Positions 6,649 to 14,092 of a DNA stretch of 64,000 nt are shown piece by piece. Positions within the stretch are counted from its first letter, which is position 1. Every line of letters starts with the position of its first letter. Under the pieces are notes generated by a model that ran no database searches, had not been told where the DNA came from, and worked only from the letters and a program-made list of their open reading frames with translations. The DNA is taken from NCBI GenBank assembly GCA_965246855.1, contig CBDFFP010000001.1, forward strand, positions 62,001 to 126,000, read 5' to 3'. A program made the translations under genes and the position numbers. This DNA comes from UBA1952 sp965246855 (GTDB lineage: Bacteria; Bacteroidota; Bacteroidia; Chitinophagales; Chitinophagaceae).

Positions 6649-8040
6649 TTAGCCGTTGATGGGGAAGCACACAACAAAATCAGTTCCTTTTTCGGAGGAG
6701 CTAAACGTTACCGCGCCGCGATGTTGGTCCACAATCCGGTGCACGACATCGAGGCCCAGACCGGTTCCTTTCCCAATTTCTTTGGTGGTGAAAAAGGGGT
6801 CAAAAATGCGCGGCTGTGCCTCTTTGGGAATGCCTGCGCCGTTGTCGCCCACCGTTACGCGCACAAAGTCGCCGTCGCGCCGGGTGATGATTTTCAGGTG
6901 GCTGTTTTCCCGGCCCTCCATCGCGTCCAGTGCGTTGTCCATCAGGTTTGTCCACACTTGGTTGAGCGCACCAATGATGGCTTTCACGGGCGGCAGGTTC
7001 GGGTCGTAATCTTCTTCTACCCGCACGTTGCCCCCGCGGATTTTGTGGCCCAGCAGGGTGAGCGTACTGCGGATGCCGGTGTGGATATCGGCGTACTGGG
7101 GTTCGCTGCCCCGGTCCATGTGCGTAAAGGATTTCACCGCGCCCACCAGCGTCTCTATGCGCCGCGCCGCCTCGCCCATATCGGCCACCATCTTGTCGGT
7201 AATGATGTTGTCCGAAATCCACTTGAACACCGCTTTGAGCGAAGACTGCGGCACGTGCTGCGCAAAGGCTTCGAGGTCGGCCACGCCAAAGCCAAAATCG
7301 GTGAAAGGTTCCGCAAGCTCGTCGCCATTGGAAACGCCTTTGGATTGAAGCCAGTCGGCCAGTTCGTCTTCGCGGTCCGTGCGCTGGCGGAGGGAAAGCA
7401 CGGGTCTTTCCTGCTCCAGACTCTGAAACAAAACCTTGTTCACCGCATCCACCTGTTCGCTGGTCATGCGGATGTTCATCACCTCCTTGAAAGATTCGGG
7501 CAGCAGGGAAAGGTGTTTCTGCAAGGCTTGGGCATCGCGGGCAAGGGCGGCGGCGGGGTTGTTCAGTTCGTGGGCCAGCCCGGCAGAGAGCTTGCCCAAA
7601 GCCATCATTTTCTCGTTTTGCTGTTGCAGGGCCGTGGACTCCCGCGCCCGCGAAACCATTTTGTGTACCAGTGCTTCGGTCAGCTCGTAGTGGTCGCAAA
7701 TCAGTTCGCGCAGGTCCTGGGCGGGAAACAGAATCAGTTCTGTATCCACCGACGCAACGGCGCTGCTCGTGGCCGCCTTCAGGCGCGAGTAAGGCAGCAT
7801 CCCGCTGATGTCGCCTGCCTCCAGCGTAGCCGTAATCTTTCCTTGTGGCGACACCAGGTTGAGCCTGCCGGAGACCAGAAGGCAGGTAAAGGAAATAGCT
7901 TCTCCGGCCTTAAAAAGAGATTCTCCCGCGGCTATCCTCCGACGGGTGGTGCGCCCGGCAAACCATTGAAGTTGCCCGGCGGGTACGTTCTGAAAATCGG
8001 GCAGGGATTGGAGCCACCCGGCGGTGGAAAGGGGTGCCAT
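6649..8040 (-). CDS. Histidine kinase with N-terminal cyclic-nucleotide-binding domain
   Basis: A 463-residue soluble kinase with no membrane segments. Residues about 10-120 form a cNMP-binding/Crp-like sensor (AAGESLFKAGEAISFTCLLV, then SGRLNLV). Phospho-acceptor helix GLAHELNNPAAAL, with the His near 158. An inserted helical region (about 190-290) precedes the ATPase domain with N-box WTNLMDNALDAM and G-boxes GDNGAGIP and GKGTGLGL. It is the first gene of the tight operon leading into the receiver-flavoprotein fusion, its obvious partner. It begins 94 bases after alkD, so a promoter of its own is possible. Ligand unknown; cNMP domains of this type also sense other small molecules or heme. 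Confidence 0.92.
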   Translation of the reverse strand: MAPLSTAGWLQSLPDFQNVPAGQLQWFAGRTTRRRIAAGESLFKAGEAISFTCLLVSGRLNLVSPQGKITATLEAGDISGMLPYSRLKAATSSAVASVDTELILFPAQDLRELICDHYELTEALVHKMVSRARESTALQQQNEKMMALGKLSAGLAHELNNPAAALARDAQALQKHLSLLPESFKEVMNIRMTSEQVDAVNKVLFQSLEQERPVLSLRQRTDREDELADWLQSKGVSNGDELAEPFTDFGFGVADLEAFAQHVPQSSLKAVFKWISDNIITDKMVADMGEAARRIETLVGAVKSFTHMDRGSEPQYADIHTGIRSTLTLLGHKIRGGNVRVEEDYDPNLPPVKAIIGALNQVWTNLMDNALDAMEGRENSHLKIITRRDGDFVRVTVGDNGAGIPKEAQPRIFDPFFTTKEIGKGTGLGLDVVHRIVDQHRGAVTFSSSEKGTDFVVCFPING

Positions 8041-8134
8041 AGCGCCTCAATATTAGGGGGCGGAAATGGCTTGTGCATTGCAGGAACTTTCAGGCACTAC
8101 CAAAGGCGGAACATTGTTTCAGAGACCCGGTGGT

Positions 8135-8848
8135 TTATGAAGCCGCAACCCGATTTCCAAGGGTCTGTGTCTGGAGCCTTTTAGTAGCTTCTCTTTTGGA
8201 AAGACCGCTCATCTCCGGGTGGGCTTCCACAAAAGAAATCACCCACGCCGCGTCTGTGCGGGCGTATTGACGGAGTGCCCAACCGATGGCTTTGCGAAGA
8301 AAGAATTCTTTGGAAAGGAGATGGGGAAGAAGGGCCGCTGTGAGGAGGGCCGTGTCTGTTTTCTCTTTGTAGAAAAGCTGGTGGATAATGGCCGCGCGGG
8401 AAAGCCAGAAGTCCGGGCTTTGAATAAAGCGCGCAATAACGGGCCGGGCGGCTTCGGGAAAGGTTTTTGCCCAATACCCGAGGATTTGAGAGGAGAGAAA
8501 ATCCACCGTGTCCCACCCGCTTTTGGTGGTCAGCAGGGTTTCTATCAAAAGGATGGTTTCCCTAGAAAAATCCTTGCGGCGGAGCCAAAGCCAGTCTAGG
8601 GCGAGGTATTGAAATTCCCGTTCGGGCTGTGTCCAAAGCAAGCGGATAATCTTTTCTGTTTCGGCGAAGGGAAGGGCTTTGTATAGCGCGAAAATTTCTT
8701 TTTGCAAAAGACGGCGCGCGGGTGCTTTCAGTCCCAGAAACGGCACCCTGTTTTTCATGTAGGCGGCCATCGGCGGGGCATCTTGCGGCGTGGCGGCTTC
8801 CTCAAAAACGGCGCGGATGTCGGCAAGAAGATTTTCAGGGTTTTGCAT
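8135..8848 (-). CDS. DNA alkylation repair protein, AlkD-like glycosylase
   Basis: A 237-residue all-helical HEAT-like repeat protein that removes N3- and N7-alkylated purines. Motifs visible: PFLGLKAPARRLLQKE, SGWDTVDFLS (family Trp and catalytic Asp) and RKAIGWALRQYARTD near the C-terminus, all in the AlkD order. Length matches the family. The ATG at 8848 is only four bases after CAAATTTG on the minus strand, a near match to TAnnTTTG, so the transcript may be almost leaderless. It points away from the tRNA-Leu gene. It may read into the downstream kinase operon. Confidence 0.93.
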   Translation of the reverse strand: MQNPENLLADIRAVFEEAATPQDAPPMAAYMKNRVPFLGLKAPARRLLQKEIFALYKALPFAETEKIIRLLWTQPEREFQYLALDWLWLRRKDFSRETILLIETLLTTKSGWDTVDFLSSQILGYWAKTFPEAARPVIARFIQSPDFWLSRAAIIHQLFYKEKTDTALLTAALLPHLLSKEFFLRKAIGWALRQYARTDAAWVISFVEAHPEMSGLSKREATKRLQTQTLGNRVAAS

Positions 8849-8894
8849 CCCTCAAATTTGCGGCAGCGGCGTGGAAGTGTGGCTTCTCTTTTCT

Positions 8895-8902
8895 TACTTT
8901 TG
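8895..8902 (+). promoter_or_regulatory. -7 promoter element for tRNA-Leu
   Basis: TACTTTTG on the plus strand, 22 bases before the first base of the mature tRNA. This is the same octamer as at ribBA, cyoE and kup. No good -33 TTTG is at the ideal distance. Confidence 0.55.
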
Positions 8903-8924
8903 CGCTCCCCGAAGCGACGGAAAG

Positions 8925-9008
8925 GCCCGGATGGCGGAATTGGTAGACGCGCTAGACTCAAAATCTTGTTTCGGCAACGGAGTGCAGGTTCGATTCCTGT
9001 TCCGGGCA
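8925..9008 (+). tRNA. tRNA-Leu (anticodon CAA)
   Basis: Cloverleaf of 84 bases. Acceptor arms GCCCGGA and TCCGGGC pair fully, with discriminator A at 9008. The anticodon stem CTAGA/TCTTG encloses loop CTCAAAA, so the anticodon is CAA (codon UUG). It has a long variable arm, as in class II tRNAs, and the T-loop GGTTCGATTCC. CCA is not encoded. A very strong hairpin follows at once. Confidence 0.97.
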
Positions 9009-9009
9009 C

Positions 9010-9070
9010 TTTTAAAAGAAAGAGAAAGCCCCCGACGATTTTTGTCGGGGGCTTTCTCTTTCTTTTAAAG
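9010..9070. terminator. Bidirectional intrinsic terminator between tRNA-Leu and the DUF6261 gene
   Basis: A nearly perfect inverted repeat of about 27 bp per arm, GC-rich next to the 7-base loop (GCCCCCGAC/GTCGGGGGC) and AAG/CTT-rich outside. It begins two bases after the tRNA. The leftward DUF6261 gene ends at 9083, so the same hairpin serves both strands. Confidence 0.9.
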
Positions 9071-9082
9071 GAATATTCCGCT

Positions 9083-9826
9083 CTACGGCGCGGGCGGCGG
9101 GGGCGTGCCGCCGCCTGCCTGCCGGACCAGCAGGGCGTTGTAGCGGTCCCGGATGTTGTTGATATTGCCCAGCAAAGTGGCCCAGGCGGTAGCCCGGCGG
9201 GTAGAGATATACAAGGCTTCCACGCGTTCCACCAGCGCCTTATAGGCCGCTTCTGCTGCCGGGCGCATTTCCGTCAGCGTAGGGGTGTTGCCCGCGTTGG
9301 GGTTTTCGGCGTTGCGCGCCACATAGGCCGTGTTGAAATCGTTGTTGGCCGAGCGCAGTTCCGCTACCTCTGCCACGATTCCGAGCGCAGCCACGTCGGC
9401 AGACAGCGCGCCGTTCAGGTCGGATACCAGACTATAGATAGCGGTGGTTTCATCCTGATACACTTTGCTTTGAATGTTTCCATAAGGGTCAAAGTAGTGC
9501 AGGATGCGCTGCGCCGCCGCCTTGCGGGCAGGCACGATGGAAAAGCTAAAGCCACGCGTTACCCCGCCAATGCAAGAGACGGCATCGTCGCGGCGCAGGT
9601 CAAGCGCCTGAAGCACGGGCGTGTTCATAGAGCCGTTCGGCGAAAGGTATTCGGCATCCATCGGGGCGCGGGCCGTGGCCACAGCCGCCGTCTCGGGCTG
9701 TAGCTGCGTCAGGTCGGCGGGCACGGTCAGGATGTTGGTAACCGCAGTTGTGGTGTCGCTTATCAACTGAAGCAGCGTAGGAATGCGCAGGGCATAAACA
9801 GGAAGTTTGCGGAGATAACTGCCCAT
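9083..9826 (-). CDS. DUF6261 family protein
   Basis: A 247-residue protein of unknown function from a family known mainly in Bacteroidota. Pattern visible: LDLRRDDAV, then AAAQRILHYFDPYGNI, DETTAIYSLVSDL, VAALGIVAEVAEL, NNDFNTAYVARNAENP and NNIRDRYNALL. Predicted mostly helical, no signal peptide, proline-rich end (GGGTPPPPAP). Start MGSYLRKLPVYALRI at 9826 is chosen over an in-frame ATG 66 bases upstream because the family motif begins here. In other genomes the family often occurs in variable repeat-rich loci. Upstream lies repeat array B. Function is unknown; a helical bundle is all that can be inferred. Confidence 0.75.
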   Translation of the reverse strand: MGSYLRKLPVYALRIPTLLQLISDTTTAVTNILTVPADLTQLQPETAAVATARAPMDAEYLSPNGSMNTPVLQALDLRRDDAVSCIGGVTRGFSFSIVPARKAAAQRILHYFDPYGNIQSKVYQDETTAIYSLVSDLNGALSADVAALGIVAEVAELRSANNDFNTAYVARNAENPNAGNTPTLTEMRPAAEAAYKALVERVEALYISTRRATAWATLLGNINNIRDRYNALLVRQAGGGTPPPPAP

Positions 9827-9928
9827 GGGAGAAAGATTTTGGGTGGAAAAAGGATGTAAATATAGAAGTGGGAGATGCATTCCTGCAAACAACCCTCCAT
9901 ATTGTCATCATAATTTATCCGATGGCCT

Positions 9929-10110
9929 CCCGAAACCTTCGGCAGCCCGTGGTAACAGTTGCCATGGCTTCCCGAAACCTTCGGCGACCCGTGGCAGATG
10001 TTGGGATGATTTCCCGAAACCTTCGGCGGCCCGTGGCAGGTAATGAGATGATTTCCCGAAGCCTTCGGCGGCCCGTGGCAGATGTTGGGATGGCTTGCCG
10101 GAGCTTGAGG
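9929..10110. repeat. Array B: four to five 42-bp degenerate tandem units
   Basis: Anchors CCCGAAACC or close variants at 9929, 9971, 10013, 10055 and (weak) 10097, each exactly 42 bases apart. The core TCCCGAAACCTTCGG resembles the array A core TCCCGGAACCTTTT, and the unit length is the same, so A and B are related. The array lies between divergent genes and keeps a frame open on both strands (14-residue repeats), which I regard as artificial. Confidence 0.9.
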
Positions 10111-10210
10111 GGGTTATATTCTTTTGGCGGGTGCGGGGCGGAAGCCTGTTGGCTTCCTGATTGTTCTATGGGTTTGGGAAGAAAGCCGGGAAGGAATGAC
10201 ATTTAGGAAG

Positions 10211-10242
10211 TTTGTAGGAAGTAACGGCGCGTATTAGATTTG
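10211..10242 (+). promoter_or_regulatory. Bacteroidota promoter of the T9SS cargo gene
   Basis: TTTG at 10211-10214 and TAGATTTG at 10235-10242 with a 20-base gap, an excellent match to the TTTG / TAnnTTTG consensus for the phylum's primary sigma factor. The start codon follows 23 bases later. Confidence 0.82.
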
Positions 10243-10265
10243 TCTCTTTCCAAAACCTTTCTTCC

Positions 10266-10934
10266 ATGAAAAAGCTTTTCACGCTTCTTTTCTCGCTGGT
10301 GGCAACGGCGGCTTTCGCGCAGTTCACTGCGCCGGGGATACAGTGGCAGAAGAGTTTGGGGGGGACGGCAATTGATGCTGCCTACTCCATTCAACAGACG
10401 GCAGACGGGGGCTATATCGTTGCCGGAAGCGCAACGGGTAACAGTGGCGACATAACCGGCAACCACGGCAGCGCCGATTTCTGGGTGGTGAAGCTGGATG
10501 GAACAGGGGCTATGCAATGGCAGAAATCGCTGGGGGGAACAGCGGATGACGCAGCACGCGCGGTTCAGCAGACGGCAGACGGCGGCTATATTGTTGCGGG
10601 ATATACAGCATCTACGAATGGTGATGTAACCGGCAATCACGGTAGTTATGATTGTTGGGTGGTGAAGCTCGCCCCCGACCCTGCCGCTGTTTCCACCACC
10701 ATTGCTCCCGAATCCTTCTCCCTTTTCCCCAACCCCGCCACTACCGAAGTGCGCATCCAAACAAGCGAAATCATCCGCTCCGTTCTCCTGACCGACATCA
10801 GCGGCAAGGAAGTTTTTCGCGGGGAAAGCACAACGGTTATCCCCACCGCAACGCTGGCAAACGGCCTGTATCTGGTGCGGATTCAAACAGACAAAGGCAC
10901 AACGACGCAGAAGGTGCTGGTGCAGCATCCGTAG
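10266..10934 (+). CDS. Secreted repeat protein with T9SS C-terminal sorting domain
   Basis: A 222-residue protein with signal peptide MKKLFTLLFSLVATAAFA. Two copies of a roughly 57-residue repeat follow, each with WQKSLGGTA, then QQTADGGYIVAG and SADFWVVKLD-like ends. This resembles repeats found many times over in large Bacteroidota surface proteins. The end, from FSLFPNPATTEVRI to LVRIQTDKGTTTQKVLVQ, is a type A T9SS sorting domain, so export through the outer membrane is predicted. Only two repeats are present, so this is a short family member and may be contracted. A clear promoter lies 23 bases upstream and a terminator is at 11028. Function unknown. Confidence 0.88.
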   Translation: MKKLFTLLFSLVATAAFAQFTAPGIQWQKSLGGTAIDAAYSIQQTADGGYIVAGSATGNSGDITGNHGSADFWVVKLDGTGAMQWQKSLGGTADDAARAVQQTADGGYIVAGYTASTNGDVTGNHGSYDCWVVKLAPDPAAVSTTIAPESFSLFPNPATTEVRIQTSEIIRSVLLTDISGKEVFRGESTTVIPTATLANGLYLVRIQTDKGTTTQKVLVQHP

Positions 10935-11013
10935 GGACACGCTGCGCGTGTCCGCCCATCCCGCATTTCCGGCGGACACGAATTTCCGGCGGACACGCGC
11001 AGCGTGTCCCTAC
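10931..11013. repeat. REP-like element with 26-bp perfect inverted arms
   Basis: Arms 10931-10956 and 10988-11013 are exact reverse complements, and each arm is itself a hairpin (GGACACGC/GCGTGTCC). Between them, ATTTCCGGCGGACACG occurs twice in direct orientation. The first arm overlaps the stop codon of the preceding gene by four bases. A related hairpin is at 51351-51375. Confidence 0.88.
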
Positions 11014-11027
11014 CGCGCAACCATACC

Positions 11028-11066
11028 AAACCCCTGTCCCGTTTCCAAAACAGGACGGGGGTTTTT
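11028..11066 (+). terminator. Intrinsic terminator of the T9SS cargo gene
   Basis: AAACCCCTGTCC pairs with GGACGGGGGTTT (one G-T pair) around a CA-rich loop and is followed by a T-run on the plus strand. Confidence 0.75.
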
Positions 11067-11420
11067 GTATGCCTCACACCCTGGCCCGAATCTTGCATAG
11101 CGGCCCGTTGAGGTGGCCTTTTCTGCTGCCTTTTGTGAAAAAGATTCCCGAGAACGTACCGCTGCTTTCTTTCTCCCAAAAAAGAATGGAAGCGCAAAAC
11201 AACCAATCTACATCCCTTTTTATTCTGATGGTCGCTGAAGTCTTTGGCTTCGGGAGCTACAGGTCTGTGTAAAAAAGATTTCCGATAGGAAAAGCCATTT
11301 GTGCCGGAAGCTGAAATGCCTTCCCGCAGCTGCTGAAATCCGTCTATAGAAAAGCTCTTTTCCATATCCCTGCTCCCGCTTCGCAATGCAGCCTTCGCGC
11401 CCGTAAACGCCCGTCTTTTT
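11067..11420. other. Gap upstream of the first GT4 gene
   Basis: About 350 bases. I see no gene, no full promoter consensus and no tandem repeat here. A short dyad near 11234-11255 (GAAGTCTTTGGCTTC) is the only structure noticed. Confidence 0.5.
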
Positions 11421-12779
11421 TTGAGAAACAATATCGCCTTTATCTCCGACAATTCCTCGCCGCTTACCACGGTAGAAGGCGTGGATGCCGTGGGCCAGAA
11501 CGTGTATGTGGCCGAGCTGGCTAAAGCCCTTGCTGCCCTAGGCCACCGCGTGGACATCTATACCCGCAGCGAAAATCCGGCTCTGCCCAAGGTGGTGGAC
11601 TGGCTGCCCGGTATCCGGGTGATTCACCTCACTGCCGGGCCTGTTGCGCCCATCGCAAGGGAAGAGATGCTTTCCCATATGCCTCTTTTTCTGGAGGAAA
11701 TGACGGGCTTTATCCTACGCCAGCAACTGCAATACGACATTCTTCATGCCCACTTTTTTATGTCGGCCTGGGTGGCGATGCACGTCAAAGCGATGCTGGG
11801 GATTCCGTTCACCGTTACGTTTCACGCGCTGGGGCGGGTGCGCCGGCAGTATCAGGGCAACACGGATGAATTTCCCGACGAGCGCATCCGCATAGAGGGG
11901 GAGGCCGCCCGCAGTGCCGACGCGGTTATAGCCGAGTCGCCGCAAGACCGGCTGGACTTGATAGAGCAATACGGCGCCGACCCGGCGTCTATCTCGGTGA
12001 TTCCCTGCGGCTTCAGCCCCGAGGAGTTTTCGCCCGTGGCCAAGGACGAAGCGCGGGAAATGCTGGACATCGCGCCTCACGAGCGCATTATGCTTCACCT
12101 GGGCCGCATGGCACCACGCAAGGGTGTGGACAACGTGTTGCGGGCGCTGGTGTTGGCGCAGGAACAGGTAGCGCATCTGCGCCTGCTGGTGGTAGGCGGA
12201 ACAGGCGAGAACGCAGCTTCTTGCCCGGAATGCCAGCGCCTGCAACAGTTCGCCTACGAGTTGGGCGTGGACAAGCGGGTAACGTTTGTGGGACATCAGC
12301 CGCGCGAGATACTCAAATACTTCTACGCCGCCGCCGACGTGTTTGTTTCTACGCCGTGGTATGAGGCTTTTGGCATTACGCCGCTGGAAGCAATGGCCTG
12401 CGCCCGGCCCGTCATTGGCTCGGCGGTGGGCGGTATTAAGTACAGCGTGCTGGATGGCGTTACGGGCTACCTCGTAAACCCCGAAGACCCACAAACACTG
12501 GCCGACAGGCTGGCTTGGATGTTCAACGACACGGCGCTGCTTACACAAATGGGCGGCCTGGCGCTGAAGCGGGTGAACCGCTATTTTACGTGGGAGAAAG
12601 TAGCTTGGCAGGTAGACGCGCTTTACCGCCGCACCATCAGCGAGCACCGGCATTCTATAGCCACCATGCGCGCGCTCCGCCGGGCCACGCTGCCGGAAGA
12701 GTTTGCTTTCCCGCCTGCGGCCATGCTGCCGGGTTCTGTAAAAAAGCTCCACAAAGCAGAACGGCAGATGGGGAAATAA
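11421..12779 (+). CDS. Glycosyltransferase family 4 (GT-B), paralogue 1
   Basis: A 452-residue cytosolic GT-B enzyme. The N-terminal acceptor domain starts NIAFISDNSSPL with GQNVYVAELAKALAALGH. The C-terminal donor domain has LGRMAPRKGVDNVLRA, then YFYAADV-like YAAADVFVSTPWYEAFGIT and PLEAMACARPVI (the EX7E-type nucleotide-sugar site). The pattern resembles MshA and sucrose-synthase-like GT4 enzymes. The start is TTG at 11421; the paralogue at 17179 has ATG at the same aligned position. It is very similar to that paralogue throughout but has a 30-residue longer C-terminus. Sugar donor and acceptor are unknown; nearby envelope genes suggest a surface polymer or glycolipid. Confidence 0.9.
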   Translation: MRNNIAFISDNSSPLTTVEGVDAVGQNVYVAELAKALAALGHRVDIYTRSENPALPKVVDWLPGIRVIHLTAGPVAPIAREEMLSHMPLFLEEMTGFILRQQLQYDILHAHFFMSAWVAMHVKAMLGIPFTVTFHALGRVRRQYQGNTDEFPDERIRIEGEAARSADAVIAESPQDRLDLIEQYGADPASISVIPCGFSPEEFSPVAKDEAREMLDIAPHERIMLHLGRMAPRKGVDNVLRALVLAQEQVAHLRLLVVGGTGENAASCPECQRLQQFAYELGVDKRVTFVGHQPREILKYFYAAADVFVSTPWYEAFGITPLEAMACARPVIGSAVGGIKYSVLDGVTGYLVNPEDPQTLADRLAWMFNDTALLTQMGGLALKRVNRYFTWEKVAWQVDALYRRTISEHRHSIATMRALRRATLPEEFAFPPAAMLPGSVKKLHKAERQMGK

Positions 12780-12880
12780 GCGTGGATTCCCGCCCCTATA
12801 AAGGACGCCACAAGGCGGAAACAAAACCACCGGGAGATTTGCCAAGTCTTCTGGTTTGCGCGTACATGCGTACAGAATCC

Positions 12881-14092
12881 TTACTGCTCTGTTTCCGCCG
12901 GGCCAACGGGGAGCAGCACGGTGAAGGTTGCGCCCTGGCCCACGTTGGATTTTGCGGAGATAAAGCCCAGATGGTTGCTGACAATCTTCCGGCAAAGGGC
13001 GAGGCCAAAACCCATGCCGCCCTTGTCCTCATGTACTTTTTTGAAAAGGCCGAAGATATACTCGCTGTATTCTGGTGGAAAGCCTTCGCCGTCGTCTGAA
13101 AAGACAATTCGGACGAAGTCTGCGTAGCGGTATTTGTATTGCAGGTTGCGGTAAAGGTTCTGCTGGATAATGTCTGTCGTGATGCGGATTTCTGTGCTGT
13201 CTGCGCCGGCCTTCCGGAACTGCACCGCGTTGGCGATGAGTTGGAAGAGCAGTTCTTCTATCTGGGTGCAGCGCCCGGTGATGACGGGCAAGGTATTCTC
13301 CAGCCGGAGGTGAATGGGCGCGCCTGCGAAAGTGTTTTCTGCTCTTACCCGGGCGGCTTCCACAAGCGTATTCAGGTTGCAGGAATCAGAGGCGTCGTTG
13401 CTGATATCTATGCCTACATACTCTTCCAGGCAGGCAGTGAGCCTTCGCATCCGGCGGCTAGCGCTGGTGATGCGCTCTGTGGCATACCGGATTTTAGGGT
13501 TTGATGCATGGTCTTTCTCCCGAATCAGCATGTCGGCAAACATCGCAATCTTCCGCACCGGCTCCTGCATATCATGCGAAATAACCTTGCTGAAATTGGT
13601 CAGGTCGTTGTTCATCTGCGACAGCCGGGTCACCTGCTGGTCGAGCGCCATTTTGCTCCGCTCCAACTCGCTTGTGGCTTGTTGCAGCTGCTCATTTTGC
13701 GCCATTGTTTCCTCTAAGGCTCTTTTGGCCTGCAACAGTTCTGCCTCGTATTTTTTCCGCTGATGCACCGGCATCATCACGCAGTGGTTTTCCGCCAAGC
13801 CGTTTAGCTCTTCACGGCGGGCATTTATGAGCACCGGCAGTTCTGCCTTGTCCTTTGTGTGCAGCACCATAAAGATCTCCTGCGCCTGTCCTTGGATGGA
13901 GAGCAGCGGGAAAAAGTGGGTATGATAAAAGATGCGCCCGGCAATTCCCATCAAAGACTCAAACTTCCGGCCTTGCAACTCGGCAACGGTGTAGCCCAGC
14001 CAACGCGCCAGCGTGCGGTTAATCAAGGTAACAACGCCCTGATTATCGAACACCAGAAAGCCACAGGGTGCTTCCTCCAGCAAGGCATCCAT
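12881..14092 (-). CDS. PAS-domain sensor histidine kinase coupled to an RsbQ-like hydrolase
   Basis: A 403-residue soluble kinase. PAS domain at about residues 1-110 (PCGFLVFDNQGVVTLINRTL, then RWLGYTVAELQGRKF). A coiled coil at about 115-170 leads to the phospho-acceptor FSKVISHDMQEPVRKI. The ATPase domain has LLFQLIANAVQFRK, SDDGEGFPPEYSEYIFGLF and MGFGLALCRKIV. The start ATG at 14092 shares one base with the hydrolase stop (TGATG), so the two are translationally coupled. In Bacillus subtilis the hydrolase RsbQ works with the PAS phosphatase RsbP; a similar ligand-relay is inferred here. No partner response regulator is adjacent. Confidence 0.9.
   Translation of the reverse strand: MDALLEEAPCGFLVFDNQGVVTLINRTLARWLGYTVAELQGRKFESLMGIAGRIFYHTHFFPLLSIQGQAQEIFMVLHTKDKAELPVLINARREELNGLAENHCVMMPVHQRKKYEAELLQAKRALEETMAQNEQLQQATSELERSKMALDQQVTRLSQMNNDLTNFSKVISHDMQEPVRKIAMFADMLIREKDHASNPKIRYATERITSASRRMRRLTACLEEYVGIDISNDASDSCNLNTLVEAARVRAENTFAGAPIHLRLENTLPVITGRCTQIEELLFQLIANAVQFRKAGADSTEIRITTDIIQQNLYRNLQYKYRYADFVRIVFSDDGEGFPPEYSEYIFGLFKKVHEDKGGMGFGLALCRKIVSNHLGFISAKSNVGQGATFTVLLPVGPAETEQ

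Noticed and set aside
9868..10206. Rightward frame with repeats of MASRNLRRPVADVG over array B
   Set aside because: Open on both strands because of the 42-bp period; no start context, no recognisable fold, and it ends just before a real promoter.
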